A DNA stretch of 34,519 nucleotides. Origin: Gammaproteobacteria bacterium (GTDB taxonomy: Bacteria > Pseudomonadota > Gammaproteobacteria > Methylococcales > Methylomonadaceae). The position numbers were made by a program, and so were the translations under genes. Below, piece after piece: positions 16,832 to 25,077 of the stretch. Each line of letters begins with the position of its first letter. Position 1 is the stretch's first letter. The stretch is taken from positions 1 through 34,519 of the forward strand of contig JAHJSQ010000023.1 of the NCBI GenBank assembly GCA_018830325.1, in the 5' to 3' direction. Under the pieces are notes generated by a model. That model made no database searches, had not been told where the DNA came from, and saw only the letters and a list, made by a program, of their open reading frames with translations.

Positions 16832-17246
16832 GGCCATCGTCTCCTGTGAAGTCGAAATCGAGGTGCCATTTTTCGATGTCGACCTGATGGAAATTGTCTG
16901 GCACGGCCATTATCTAAAATATTTCGAAATCGCCCGTTGCGCACTGCTCGATAAGATCGATTACGGCTATATGCAAATGCGCGAATCCGGCTATGCCTGG
17001 CCGGTCGTCGATGTGCGCGTCCGCTATGCGAAACCAGCGAAGTTCGGTCAAAAAATCATCGTGCATGCTGAATTGACCGAATGGGAAAACCGCATGAAAA
17101 TCAATTATCTGATTCTCGACAAACAAACCGGCGCGCGCTTGACGCGCGGCTATACCTACCAAGTCGCGGTCGAGATCTCCGGCGGCGAAATGTGCTACGA
17201 ATCGCCGCCGGTATTGTTGGAAAAATTGGGACTTAACGTATCGTGA
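16824..17246 (+). CDS. Hotdog-fold acyl-(ACP/CoA) thioesterase (ApeK-like)
   Basis: The 140 residues show the 4-hydroxybenzoyl-CoA thioesterase pattern: PFFDVDLMEIVWHGHYLKYFEIAR (catalytic D20) and a later YLILDKQTGARLTRGYTYQVAV strand pair. Members hydrolyse acyl-CoA or acyl-ACP thioesters. In aryl polyene clusters the ApeK-type thioesterase is thought to edit or release acyl chains. It overlaps the ammonia-lyase by 8 bases and the oxidoreductase by 4 bases (GTGA). Confidence 0.92.
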   Translation: MTKAIVSCEVEIEVPFFDVDLMEIVWHGHYLKYFEIARCALLDKIDYGYMQMRESGYAWPVVDVRVRYAKPAKFGQKIIVHAELTEWENRMKINYLILDKQTGARLTRGYTYQVAVEISGGEMCYESPPVLLEKLGLNVS

Positions 17247-18766
17247 AGGACTATGATGTCATTGTGATCGGTAGCGGCATCGGAGGCTTGACTGCGGCCG
17301 GCTTGCTCGCGAAATCCGGCAAGTCGGTGTTGGTACTCGAAAGCCATGACCGGCCGGGTGGTTATGCGCACGGATTCAGGCGCAAAAAATACCGTTTCGA
17401 TTCCGGCGTGCATTTGATCAGCGGCTGCGGCCCTGACGGTTACCGGGGCGGACAAATCATCTACAAGGTGTTACAGGCGCTCGATGTCGAACATAGTATC
17501 GAATTCATCAACATAGACCCATTCAGCCATGCCCGTTATCCGGATTTGGACACCGCTTTGCCGCAGTCGGTCGAGGCGTTTTGTGAACGGTTGGGACGGC
17601 TGTTTCCGGAAGAGCAGCAGGGTTTGCGCGACTTGACCCGTTTATGTCTGCAGGTGGCCGAAGAAATTACCGTCGCCGATGAGATCATAGCCGGAACGAA
17701 CCTAGCCGAGGCACAACGCTTGCTGCCAGCCTTATGCAAATACCGCAAAGCAACCCTGGCCGAAGTGGCGCGGAAGTTCATCGCCAACCCGAAATTACTG
17801 GGGCTCTTCGCAAGCAATTGGCCTTATCTTGGCCTGCCGCCTTCGGAAGTCTCATTTGTCTATTGGTCGACGATGTTGATTGGCTATATGGTCGACGGCG
17901 CTTATTACTGCAAGGGCGGTTTCCAGCATTTGGCAGATACGCTGGTCGACGGTCTCGCACAGCACGGTGGCGAGATCCGCTTCAAATCGCCGGTCGATAA
18001 AATTCTGATCGAAAACGGAAGGACTGCCGGTGTCGAGGTAAAAAACGAAAAGTTTGCCGCGCCGGTCGTGATCGCCAATGCCGACATCCGGCATACGGTT
18101 TGCGAGATGATCGGCGAACAGCATTTTCCGACACGCTATATTCAACGCATCAAAAAAATGCAGCATTCTTTGTCGATTTTCGCGGTCTATATCGCGACCG
18201 ATATCGATCTCATCGCGCAGAAATTGGCTCACGAGTCGTTTTGTTTCCAAGACTTCGATCATGAGAAGAATTTTGCCGCGACCTGCAACGGCGAGATTAC
18301 TTGGCTCAGTATCACCGCTCCCACGCTGGTCGACCCGAATCTGGCCCCGCCAGGTCAGCATCTTTTGATGCTAACGACCTTGCTGCCTTATCAAGCAACG
18401 GACTCTTGGCAACAGGCCAAACCGGGCTATATGGATGCGATGCTAAAACTGGCTGGAAAGTATATCGCCGGGCTCGAGGATCATGTCTTGTTTATCGAAG
18501 GCGGGTCTCCGGCGACGATGCGCCGCTACACGCAAAATTTTCAGGGCGCGGCTTACGGCTGGGACGTTTCGCCGAGCCAAGTCGGCCCCGCGCGCCTACC
18601 CAATCAATCGCCGCTGCCGGGACTGTATTTCGCCGGCCATTGGACTTCGCCTGGCGGCGGCGTATACGGCGTAAGTGTATCCGGCGTGCAGGCCGCACAA
18701 AAAGTGTTGGGAATTAGACAGCAAGCCGAGTTCTGGCGATTGATCGAAACGCTTGGGCAAACATAG
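17243..18766 (+). CDS. CrtI/retinol-saturase-like FAD oxidoreductase
   Basis: The GTG at 17243 overlaps the preceding stop (GTGA). The 507-residue protein begins with an FAD-binding Rossmann motif, VIVIGSGIGGLTAAGLLAKSG, then ESHDRPGGYAHGFRRK and FDSGVHLISGCG. It ends with PLPGLYFAGHWTSPGGGVYGVSVSG, the second FAD-contact motif of phytoene desaturases. The family includes carotenoid desaturases/isomerases and all-trans-retinol saturases. In flexirubin-type and some other aryl polyene loci such oxidoreductases occur, but E. coli-type APE clusters lack one. Its action on a conjugated polyene (desaturation, reduction or isomerisation) is a reasonable inference. Last gene of the first polyene segment. 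Confidence 0.9.
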   Translation: MKDYDVIVIGSGIGGLTAAGLLAKSGKSVLVLESHDRPGGYAHGFRRKKYRFDSGVHLISGCGPDGYRGGQIIYKVLQALDVEHSIEFINIDPFSHARYPDLDTALPQSVEAFCERLGRLFPEEQQGLRDLTRLCLQVAEEITVADEIIAGTNLAEAQRLLPALCKYRKATLAEVARKFIANPKLLGLFASNWPYLGLPPSEVSFVYWSTMLIGYMVDGAYYCKGGFQHLADTLVDGLAQHGGEIRFKSPVDKILIENGRTAGVEVKNEKFAAPVVIANADIRHTVCEMIGEQHFPTRYIQRIKKMQHSLSIFAVYIATDIDLIAQKLAHESFCFQDFDHEKNFAATCNGEITWLSITAPTLVDPNLAPPGQHLLMLTTLLPYQATDSWQQAKPGYMDAMLKLAGKYIAGLEDHVLFIEGGSPATMRRYTQNFQGAAYGWDVSPSQVGPARLPNQSPLPGLYFAGHWTSPGGGVYGVSVSGVQAAQKVLGIRQQAEFWRLIETLGQT

Positions 18767-18796
18767 AATTGCCGCTACCTTACTGTTATTAAACTA

Positions 18797-19111
18797 GGCT
18801 ATGTTCGCGTTAGCAGTTGAAACAGTTCTCCTTCCTACTAAATAAACCATTTTGGAACTAGTCAATGATTGTTTTCCAATACACTGAGCGTGGAAGAGGG
18901 TACGATTACTCGCTTGACAGGACGCCGTAAATACGTCCATGTAGGCTTGACGGCGGCTTTCCCTGCCGCCGACACCTGTCAATCGAGCAACCGTACCCTC
19001 CTTTCAACCATTAGCGCGATATTGAAAAAAGGAAAGTTATTCAGAGTTGTATCCTTGGGTTTCATGTTGGCTTTAAATTCAAAAGTATCAACTATTAACG
19101 AGAACATAGCC
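18797..19111. mobile_element. MITE-like element with nested 26-bp inverted arms
   Basis: The outer inverted ends are GGCTATGTTCGCGTTAGCAG (left, 18797) and GGCTATGTTCTCGTTAATAG (right, bottom strand, ending at 19111). Inside is a second inverted pair at 18896-18921 and 18975-19000 starting GAGGGTACG and ending TTGACAGG. Between these arms is the shared core GACGCCGTAAATACGTCC at 18922-18939 followed by a GGCGGC/GCCGCC hairpin. The inner arms plus core recur at 32734-32838, but with different outer ends. No clear target duplication is seen. Confidence 0.75.
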
Positions 19112-19119
19112 TTAAGCTA

Positions 19120-19205
19120 AGCCGTTCGTTATGAACCTGTCGAACCATGGACTGCTTAATTTAGGATTTCGTGAAAAATAACTTCCTGGAGCTATGAGTT
19201 TTGTA
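19120..19205. repeat. Repeat remnants between element and nucleotidase gene
   Basis: Positions about 19121-19150 (GCCGTTCGTTATGAACCTGT and following) resemble a widespread CCGTTCG...GTCGAACCATG bacterial repeat. Positions 19161-19205 match the left outer arm of the element at 32688-32875 (TTAGGATTTCGTGA, AAATAAC, then CTATG) without a partner arm, so they appear to be half of such an element. Confidence 0.5.
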
Positions 19206-19220
19206 GCGACCGCCACCTTC

Positions 19221-19261
19221 TAACCGCTAACCGCTAACCGCTAACCGCTAACCGCTAACCG
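19221..19261. repeat. Heptanucleotide tandem repeat (TAACCGC)
   Basis: TAACCGC is repeated five times in full plus a partial sixth unit, with no mismatch. The array ends 3 bases before the stop codon of the nucleotidase gene on the opposite strand. Perfect arrays of 7-bp units are prone to slippage; here length change would affect only the 3' untranslated region of that gene. Confidence 0.9.
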
Positions 19262-19264
19262 ACA

Positions 19265-19849
19265 TTATTCTCCTTGATATAGCTGATCCACCGTTAAATG
19301 TACGGCCGGCAGAAAGTGCTCCCGAAAATAATCGACCTCCGGTAAATCGATCTTGTTGAGTCGTATTTCAATGTCGTCCATAGCGTCTTTAAACTCGAAA
19401 TTGCCGGCCCGAGTCTCTTCGACGCATTTGACATAGGCGCTGATCGTATCGGCAGCCTTGACCAATTCGGAAATCGACTCCTCGCAGGACTCGGTGACAT
19501 AGTTATACAGATCGTCTTTTAACGCATCGGGCAAGGTATCGACTAAGGCCTGCGAGGCGACCGACTCGATGTCCTTATAATGATTTAATATTCCGGAATT
19601 GAATTTTTTGATCGGCGTCGGCAAATCTCCGGTAATACTTTCGTGCGCGTCATGATAAAGCGCGGCCAAGACGACCTCGCCGGGGTCGATCGCCCCGCCG
19701 AATAGCTCGTTTTTGATGGTGCATAATAAATGTGCTATCACGCAAACATCGAATGAATGTTCCTTGACGTTTTCATTGATCGAATTACGCTTAAGTCCCC
19801 AACGTTGAATATATTTCAAACGATTGATGGTAGCGAAAAATCCCGACAT
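19265..19849 (-). CDS. HD-domain 5'-nucleotidase, YfbR-like
   Basis: The 194 residues fit the YfbR family of 5'-deoxynucleotidases, which dephosphorylate dNMPs. The metal-binding HD residues are H31 in VKEHSFDV and H66-D67 in ALYHDAHES; the family-specific TGDLPTPIK (73-81) and a late KAADTISAYVKCVEE are present. The N-terminal NRLKYIQRWGLKRN also matches. It stands alone between repeat-rich stretches, about 100 bases from the next element. YfbR of E. coli has about 199 residues, so the gene is full length. Confidence 0.92.
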   Translation of the reverse strand: MSGFFATINRLKYIQRWGLKRNSINENVKEHSFDVCVIAHLLCTIKNELFGGAIDPGEVVLAALYHDAHESITGDLPTPIKKFNSGILNHYKDIESVASQALVDTLPDALKDDLYNYVTESCEESISELVKAADTISAYVKCVEETRAGNFEFKDAMDDIEIRLNKIDLPEVDYFREHFLPAVHLTVDQLYQGE

Positions 19850-19949
19850 GATTGTGGCTCCGTAGCAAAATTACGTAACTTATTCTAACGATAAAATATC
19901 GCGGATAATAATATACTTTGCGAGGCCACATTCGCTCGAAGTTTAACCA

Positions 19950-20242
19950 TACTCCCTTTTGGTCGAAAAACCGTCTAAGAATAAAAGGTATGGGATGTGT
20001 CTATCGAGGACCGCCGTTCACCCAGCACCTAAATTATCTCAGATAGTTAACCATAGCCAATTGACTATGGAATTTAGGTGCTTGGTAAACCCATCCATGG
20101 AGGCTTGACGGCAGCAATCGAACGCTAGGGATGGCGTGAATGCAGATTTTGCAGGAGCAAAAATCTGCCCTGCTGCCGACATCCTCGCTAGCCACACCCA
20201 TACCTTCATAAAGTTAACTAATTTTTGAGTATAAAGGGAGTA
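19950..20242. mobile_element. MITE-like element C, TACTCCC-end family
   Basis: The inverted ends are TACTCCCTTT on both strands (left at 19950, right ending at 20242), followed inward by an A-rich block and GGTATGGG. The interior has the shared core in diverged form (GGACCGCCGTTCA ... AAACCCATCCATGGAGGCTT), a nested palindrome at 20021-20085, and the module GCAGGAGCAAAAATCTGCC seen in the element at 1514-1723. The end sequence starting with TA suggests TA-targeting transposition, but this is not proven. Confidence 0.7.
20021..20085. mobile_element. Nested palindromic insert in element C
   Basis: Third copy of the CCCAGCACCTAAATT insert, 65 bp, with one mismatch in the right end (GGTGCTTGG). 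The flanks, TTCA and TAAA, no longer match, so this copy looks older. Its place relative to the core is the same as in elements A and B. Confidence 0.7.
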
Positions 20243-20287
20243 ATAGATTAAATTTAGGCGCTTTATTTATTTGCGAGAATTCGCAGA

Positions 20288-20318
20288 ACAAAAAAAAGCC
20301 GGAGCGTAAAGCTCCGGC
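20288..20318 (-). terminator. Rho-independent terminator of the small membrane protein gene
   Basis: Read on the bottom strand: GCCGGAGC, a 5-base loop, GCTCCGGC, then a run of eight or more T. The stem is 8 bp and perfect. It lies 41 bases after the stop codon of the gene at 20360-20512. Confidence 0.92.
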
Positions 20319-20359
20319 AAAACAACACACGAGGTAAAAAAGGTAACGAGGGGAGAGAA

Positions 20360-20512
20360 TTAATCGCGAATACGGCGATTGGAAAACATGATGCTAAACA
20401 TCGCGGCCGAGGCAAATGTCATTGCTGAAACGATAAAAGCTCCGGAAATGAATCCGAAAATTCCGATAATAAACATCAAACCGAGCGCGACATCTTTCTG
20501 AAAATCAGTCAT
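20360..20512 (-). CDS. Small two-helix membrane protein, unknown function
   Basis: The start at 20512 (MTDFQKDVALGLMF) has an AGGAT ribosome site 9 bases upstream and gives 50 residues. Two hydrophobic stretches are visible, LGLMFIIGIFGFISGAFIV and SAMTFASAAMFSIMF, followed by a basic tail NRRIRD. A strong terminator follows the gene, which supports a real, independently transcribed unit. I do not recognise the family. Confidence 0.75.
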   Translation of the reverse strand: MTDFQKDVALGLMFIIGIFGFISGAFIVSAMTFASAAMFSIMFSNRRIRD

Positions 20513-20641
20513 TTCGCAATATCCTAGTGAAAAGGTATGAATTAGTGGGATTGAGGACAACTATACCTAGTTACCTTTGTGTTAACAATAGACATAATAA
20601 TTGATAGATTGTTTCTTATTACGCAATAAAAGAGATTTAGC

Positions 20642-20763
20642 TCATTCTTTGTTTAGTTTGAGAGTTCCTTCTGCGCTTCTGGCCGTCATTTCCCGACAGA
20701 CATAACTGCCTTTTTTATCTGCCAAAGCATAATTAACCCAGCCGTTACAACCAAGGCTGGGTA
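20642..20763 (-). pseudogene. Possible C-terminal remnant of an unknown protein
   Basis: The bottom strand has an open frame without a start, ending at 20642, that reads PSLGCNGWVNYALADKKGSY followed by VCREMTARSAEGTLKLNKE. The balanced composition and two cysteines look protein-like, but an in-frame stop lies just upstream (TTT TGG CGC TAA). It may be the tail of a lost gene. The rest of 20513-20870 holds nothing that I recognise. Confidence 0.3.
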
Positions 20764-20870
20764 CATCTTAGCGCCAAAACTTTTATTTGCACTATGTTTT
20801 CAATGCCTTGTGGGTAGCCGATGGAAAAGCTTACTGCCATTAAGTTAAGGAAACTCCGTCATTCCGCCAC

Positions 20871-21275
20871 CTGATTAGCAAGATGCTTCAGCTTACCGAA
20901 GCCAAGTGTCCGAGCAGGGGCCAGTCGTAGTCGCAAAAACTAAAATATGCTGTTACCCAAGCTCCGGCTTGGGTAACCTGTTCAGGAAGCTCTAGCTTCC
21001 CGACAATCAAGAAAGATTGAACAAGCGAGCCGGGGGTGATTGAGAATGTGCGAAGGTTGTGTCGGTCTCAGGAAGCTCTTGCCCTGAGCCCTTCGGCTGC
21101 GCTCAGGAGAGCCTTGTCGAAGGGGGAGCTTCCGGGGGGGGCTTTCCCAAGCTGGAGCTTGGGAAAGAGCGTGATGTGGGTTGGCCGTTTTAGCTTGACG
21201 CGCATGGCTTGCGAACCCCGTCCTGCTATGGATATGCTGATCTTTGAGCTTTAGCTGAAGAAGCTTACTAATCAG
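20871..21275. mobile_element. MITE with IS1595-like ends (copy 2, complete)
   Basis: The left end is CTGATTAGCAAGATGCTTCA and the right end, on the bottom strand, CTGATTAGTAAGCTTCTTCA. Both match the start of the IS element at 34382 (CTGATTAGCAAGTTTCTTCA). The interior repeats the hairpins of the copy at 1-254 in inverted orientation. A 47-bp unit at 21078-21124 (CCCTGAGCCCTTCGG ... TTGTCGAAGGG), a repeat type widespread in proteobacteria, has inserted into the loop of a GGAAGCT...AGCTTCC hairpin that is intact in copy 1. No target duplication is visible. There is no transposase, so it would depend on one supplied in trans. Confidence 0.8.
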
Positions 21276-21291
21276 TAAGATTTATGAGTTT

Positions 21292-21696
21292 TTATTTTTT
21301 CTCTTTAAGCAGATCCCTAATCTCGGTTAATAGTTGTTCTTCCTTGGAAGGCTCCGGCTCAACTTCCGGCGCTGCCGCCTCTTGCTTCTTAAGCCTGTTA
21401 ATAAATTTGACTGCAATGAAAATTGCAAAAGCGACGATAGTAAAGTCGATTAATGCTTGAATGAATTTACCGTAACTTAATGTGACGGCTTCTGCACCTT
21501 CCGTGGCTTCCTTTAGCACAATAGCCAGATCGGAAAAATCTACTCCCCCGATCAAAACGCCGATTGGAGGCATGATAATGTCACCGACAAATGAGGAAAC
21601 GATTTTACCGAATGCAGCTCCGATAATAATACCGACCGCCATGTCGATTACGTTTCCCTTAACCGCAAATTCCTTGAACTCACTTAAAATACTCAT
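21292..21696 (-). CDS. mscL: Large-conductance mechanosensitive channel
   Basis: I start at 21696 ([20 protein letters not shown]), which has GGGGAG upstream; a longer frame adds five residues. The 134-residue protein has the MscL layout: N-terminal helix, TM1 [20 protein letters not shown] with the pore-lining glycines and alanines, a periplasmic loop, TM2 [20 protein letters not shown], and the charged C-terminal bundle [16 protein letters not shown]. It opens under membrane tension to release solutes on hypo-osmotic shock. It lies just downstream of ftsH on the same strand (203-base gap with no other gene). Confidence 0.97.
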   Translation of the reverse strand: MSILSEFKEFAVKGNVIDMAVGIIIGAAFGKIVSSFVGDIIMPPIGVLIGGVDFSDLAIVLKEATEGAEAVTLSYGKFIQALIDFTIVAFAIFIAVKFINRLKKQEAAAPEVEPEPSKEEQLLTEIRDLLKEKK

Positions 21697-21899
21697 AGTA
21701 AAACTCCCCAAAAGTTAGAATTGTTATTGTTGTTCTTGCCATAGAAGTCCACTCCAATACCATCCCTTATTAATGAGATCGAGGTTACGTTCGTCTCACC
21801 GATACTCCAAGTCAGTACGCCCTGAACTCCCTCATGGGAGAGCAGTATTTTTCGCCGATAAATGTCTTTTGGCCTTGCCTATTTCCGCTTTGACTCTCC

Positions 21900-23855
21900 T
21901 TAACCCAAAAGTGCATCGATATCCTCTCCGTGGATCACTTCTTTTTCCTGAAGAATTTCGGCAAGCTGATCCAAAATGTGCCGTTTAGCAGTCAAAATAT
22001 CCATTGCGCGCTCGATTCCCTCATCGACCAGCGCCTTGACTTCGGCATCGATCAGCTTAGCGGTTTCCTCGCTGTAATTGCGATATTCGGTCCCTTCGGT
22101 TTCGAGAAATTGCAGTTGTTGACGCTTGCCGTAAGTCAACGCACCGAGTTTGGCGCTCATGCCCAAATAACACACCATGGCCCGAGCAATTTCACTGGCT
22201 TTTTCCAAGTCGTTTTGCGCGCCGGTCGACACATTGCCCAATGCGATAGCTTCCGCCATGCGCCCGCCCATCAAAATCGCAATTTGATCTTTAAGTTCGG
22301 CATCGGTGGATAGAAATTTTTCCTCGACCGGAAGTTGCAACGTAAAACCCAAAGCCGAAACGCCGCGCGGAATGATCGACACCTTGTGAATCGGCTGACC
22401 GGTGGGTACATGCTTCGCGACCAATGCATGGCCTGCCTCGTGGTAAGCAACGCGGCGTTTTTCCTCGGGTCCCAGCGCACGCGATTTTTTCTCGGGACCG
22501 GCCAAAATACGGTCGATCGCCGCTTCGAAGTCTTCCATGCCAACATTATCATGATTGACGCGCGCCGCTAGAATCGCGGCTTCGTTCGCGATATTCGACA
22601 AATCGGCGCCGACCAATCCCGGCGTGCGTTTGCCGACGACGGTCAAATCGACGTCGGAAGCAAGCTGCATTTTCGCGGTATGCAGTTTGAGAATTTTGAC
22701 ACGGTCTTCGAGGTCCGGTTTGTCGACAATAATCTGCCGGTCGAAGCGCCCGGCGCGCAGCAAGGCTTTGTCGAGAATTTCCGGACGATTGGTCGCGGCC
22801 AATACGACCACCCCCGATGAAGGATCGAAACCGTCCATTTCGGTCAGCAATTGATTGAGCGTTTGCTCCCGTTCGTCATGGCCGCCCATCACCATCGGCC
22901 CGCCGCGCGAGCGGCCGATCGCATCGAGTTCGTCGATAAAGATAATACAAGGGGCTTTTTGGCGAGCCTGTTCGAATAAATCGCGAACTCGTGCGGCACC
23001 GACGCCGACGAACAGTTCGATAAATTCCGAACCGCTAATGTTGAAAAACGGCACGCCGGCTTCGCCCGACACCGCTCGCGCCAGCAAGGTTTTCCCGGTA
23101 CCGGGTGGGCCGACCAACAATGCGCCTTTCGGCATACGGCCGCCGAGTTTTTGAATTTTTTCCGGGGCTTTAAGAAATTCGATCGACTCCTTCAGTTCCT
23201 GCTTCGCACTCTCGCTACCGGCAACATCGTCGAACGTAATTTTCGGTTGCGTTTCCGGATGTATCTTGATTTTATTACCGATATTCAAAAAGCCGCGTCC
23301 GGCCGGTCCACCGCCGGCCATGCGCCGAAACAGCCAGGACCAAATCGCGACTAAGATCAGCATCGGAATGATCCAATTGAATAGTATATTGCCAAGCCAA
23401 CTTTCTCCGCTTCTAACGACATAATCGACATCGTGTTCGGCAAGCGTCTCTGCGAGATGTTCATCCCACAGAGGAATAGTCATGAAGTGTTGGGGAGAAT
23501 CAGACGGTTCGTCGGGTTTTATCAGGCCGGTAATCGTTTTTTCGGTGACCACGGCACGCTGGATTTTGTTATTCTTAACCAATTCGAGAAATTGGTTGTA
23601 GGGTAGTTCGTCTTTTTGCAGTTCGTTAGCCTGATTGAAGATAGACAAAATCATCAACACACCCAGGCCAATCAACAAATAGCGTGTCAATTTTTCGCTC
23701 TTATCGGGCTTTTCCGGCGCATTGATTTCCTTTTCCGGATCGGGCTTGAATAATGTCCGATAAAGACCGGTCAACGCCGTTTTGAGCGACTTCAGTAATT
23801 GAATCAGAAAACCGGTTAATATTTTCAGGAAATTATCGGAATTTTGTTTGTCCAT
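21900..23855 (-). CDS. ftsH: ATP-dependent zinc metalloprotease FtsH, N-terminally extended paralogue type
   Basis: The 651 residues form a membrane-bound AAA+ protease that degrades misfolded and regulatory proteins. Seen are two transmembrane helices (about 57-74 and 157-177), Walker A GPPGTGKT (249-256), the pore motif FVG (282-284), Walker [12 protein letters not shown], the second-region LLRAGRFDR, and the zinc site HEAGH (472-476). Unlike E. coli FtsH, about 55 residues precede the first helix. It is not next to rlmE/ftsJ, the usual partner of the housekeeping gene, so it may be a second ftsH. A GAGGT ribosome site precedes the ATG. Confidence 0.96.
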   Translation of the reverse strand: MDKQNSDNFLKILTGFLIQLLKSLKTALTGLYRTLFKPDPEKEINAPEKPDKSEKLTRYLLIGLGVLMILSIFNQANELQKDELPYNQFLELVKNNKIQRAVVTEKTITGLIKPDEPSDSPQHFMTIPLWDEHLAETLAEHDVDYVVRSGESWLGNILFNWIIPMLILVAIWSWLFRRMAGGGPAGRGFLNIGNKIKIHPETQPKITFDDVAGSESAKQELKESIEFLKAPEKIQKLGGRMPKGALLVGPPGTGKTLLARAVSGEAGVPFFNISGSEFIELFVGVGAARVRDLFEQARQKAPCIIFIDELDAIGRSRGGPMVMGGHDEREQTLNQLLTEMDGFDPSSGVVVLAATNRPEILDKALLRAGRFDRQIIVDKPDLEDRVKILKLHTAKMQLASDVDLTVVGKRTPGLVGADLSNIANEAAILAARVNHDNVGMEDFEAAIDRILAGPEKKSRALGPEEKRRVAYHEAGHALVAKHVPTGQPIHKVSIIPRGVSALGFTLQLPVEEKFLSTDAELKDQIAILMGGRMAEAIALGNVSTGAQNDLEKASEIARAMVCYLGMSAKLGALTYGKRQQLQFLETEGTEYRNYSEETAKLIDAEVKALVDEGIERAMDILTAKRHILDQLAEILQEKEVIHGEDIDALLG

Positions 23856-23904
23856 AGTGATGACCTCGAAAAACGGACGAAATGGTTTAACCCTCTATTT
23901 CCCC

Positions 23905-23932
23905 ATATTACCACTCAAATAATAACGCTCAA
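23905..23932 (-). promoter_or_regulatory. Candidate sigma-70 promoter of ftsH
   Basis: On the bottom strand TTGAGC (-35, 23932-23927) is followed after 16 bases by TAATAT (-10, 23910-23905). The predicted start would leave about 40 bases of leader before the ftsH ATG. This is a sequence match only; no heat-shock type consensus was seen. Confidence 0.4.
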
Positions 23933-23964
23933 TTTATAAAAATTAGCGTTTTTTTGTATAACCG

Positions 23965-25044
23965 ATGAGGATGCCAGTGCAATCTATTCTAATCTTAACA
24001 AGATATGCCGTTTTTTTAAGTCTTTTATCGCTTGGCTTCAGCGTTTCGGCACTCGGCGCAAGCACACTGCAGATGCTAAGACCGGCTTCTGCGCTCACGG
24101 CCAATGATTTAGTTGTTATTGTCAATGAAGCCGATCCACTTAGCGTTAAGATTGCCGACTATTATGGACGCAAAAGAGGCATTCCGAACAAACAAATTGT
24201 TCGCGTTCGTTTCGACCCGGCAATGAAAGTCATGAAGCCGGAGCAATTCGAAGCGATCAAGGCCGAAGTCGATGCGCAGACGCCGAACCATGTTCAGGCA
24301 TTCGTGTTGACTTGGCTGCAGCCGTTCCGGGTCGACTGCATGTCGATTACAACGGCATTCGCTGCCGGCTACAACCAACAGTTCTGCGCCAAAGGTTGCC
24401 TAAATACCCGCAAAAGTCCCTATTTCGCGTCGGAGAGCGCCAAACCCTTCAAAGATTATCAATGGCGCCCCAGCATCATACTCGCCGGCAGAAATTTTGA
24501 AGAAGCTAAAAAATTAATCGATAGAGGTATCGCCGCCGATTATACGCATCCCAAAGGATCGGCCTATTTGCTACAAACCAATGATAAGGCACGCAGCTCG
24601 CGTGCGGCATTATTTCCGAGGATAAGCGAGAGTTTTAATGGTACATGGCCGGTTAATTTCCTTAAGCGCGAATTCATCAAGGACAAGTCCGATGTGATGT
24701 TTTATTTTACCGGCCTAACACATGTTCCGCACATACAAGATAATCGTTACCCGCCCGGAGCCGTTGCCGATCATTTAACATCGACCGGCGGCGTGCTAAC
24801 CGGCAGTAAGCAAATGAGCATCATCGAGTGGATTGAGGCCGGCCTCACCGGAAGCTATGGAGCCGTAGTCGAGCCGTGCAATTTTCCGGAAAAATTTCCA
24901 CACCCCGGTGTACTGATGTTTTATTATCTTAGAGGCAGCACGCTAATTGAGTCCTATTGGAAAAGCGTGGCACGGCCCGGCCAAGGTATTTTTATCGGCG
25001 AACCGCTTGCTAAACCGTTTGCCTACCCTGCAAAAAAGTTTTAG
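23965..25044 (+). CDS. Exported TIGR03790-family protein
   Basis: The 359-residue protein has a signal peptide (AVFLSLLSLGFSVSALGA). The mature part opens with LTANDLVVIVNEADPLSVKIADYYGRKRGIPNKQIVRV, the hallmark of the TIGR03790 family, whose function is unknown. Later conserved parts include VMFYFTGLTHVPHI, HLTSTGGVLTGSKQMS and EWIEAGLTGSYGAVVEPCNFPEKFPHPG. Four or more cysteines (CMSI, FCAKGC, EPCN) suggest disulfides outside the cytoplasm. It is divergent from ftsH and lies 33 bases before a rhomboid protease gene, so the two are probably co-transcribed. Confidence 0.88.
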   Translation: MRMPVQSILILTRYAVFLSLLSLGFSVSALGASTLQMLRPASALTANDLVVIVNEADPLSVKIADYYGRKRGIPNKQIVRVRFDPAMKVMKPEQFEAIKAEVDAQTPNHVQAFVLTWLQPFRVDCMSITTAFAAGYNQQFCAKGCLNTRKSPYFASESAKPFKDYQWRPSIILAGRNFEEAKKLIDRGIAADYTHPKGSAYLLQTNDKARSSRAALFPRISESFNGTWPVNFLKREFIKDKSDVMFYFTGLTHVPHIQDNRYPPGAVADHLTSTGGVLTGSKQMSIIEWIEAGLTGSYGAVVEPCNFPEKFPHPGVLMFYYLRGSTLIESYWKSVARPGQGIFIGEPLAKPFAYPAKKF

Positions 25045-25077
25045 TGTGAAAAGCATTAAAGCCTACCGAGATTAAAC

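Noticed and set aside
15967-16837. Open frames of 181 and 211 codons inside the ammonia-lyase gene
   Set aside because: Arginine-rich shadows produced by GC-biased codons of the real gene, which has all family motifs.
19221-19261. CRISPR array
   Set aside because: The unit is only 7 bp and has no spacers; it is a simple tandem repeat. No cas gene is present.
21036-21254. A 72-codon frame within the MITE at 20871-21275
   Set aside because: It is composed of the repeat hairpins and the inserted 47-bp unit and has no counterpart in the copy at 1-254.
1-21275. A 21-kb composite transposon bounded by inverted copies of the same element (1-254 and 20871-21275)
   Set aside because: Neither copy carries a transposase, no target duplication joins them, and the enclosed genes are largely housekeeping. 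Two independent insertions of one MITE family explain it better.
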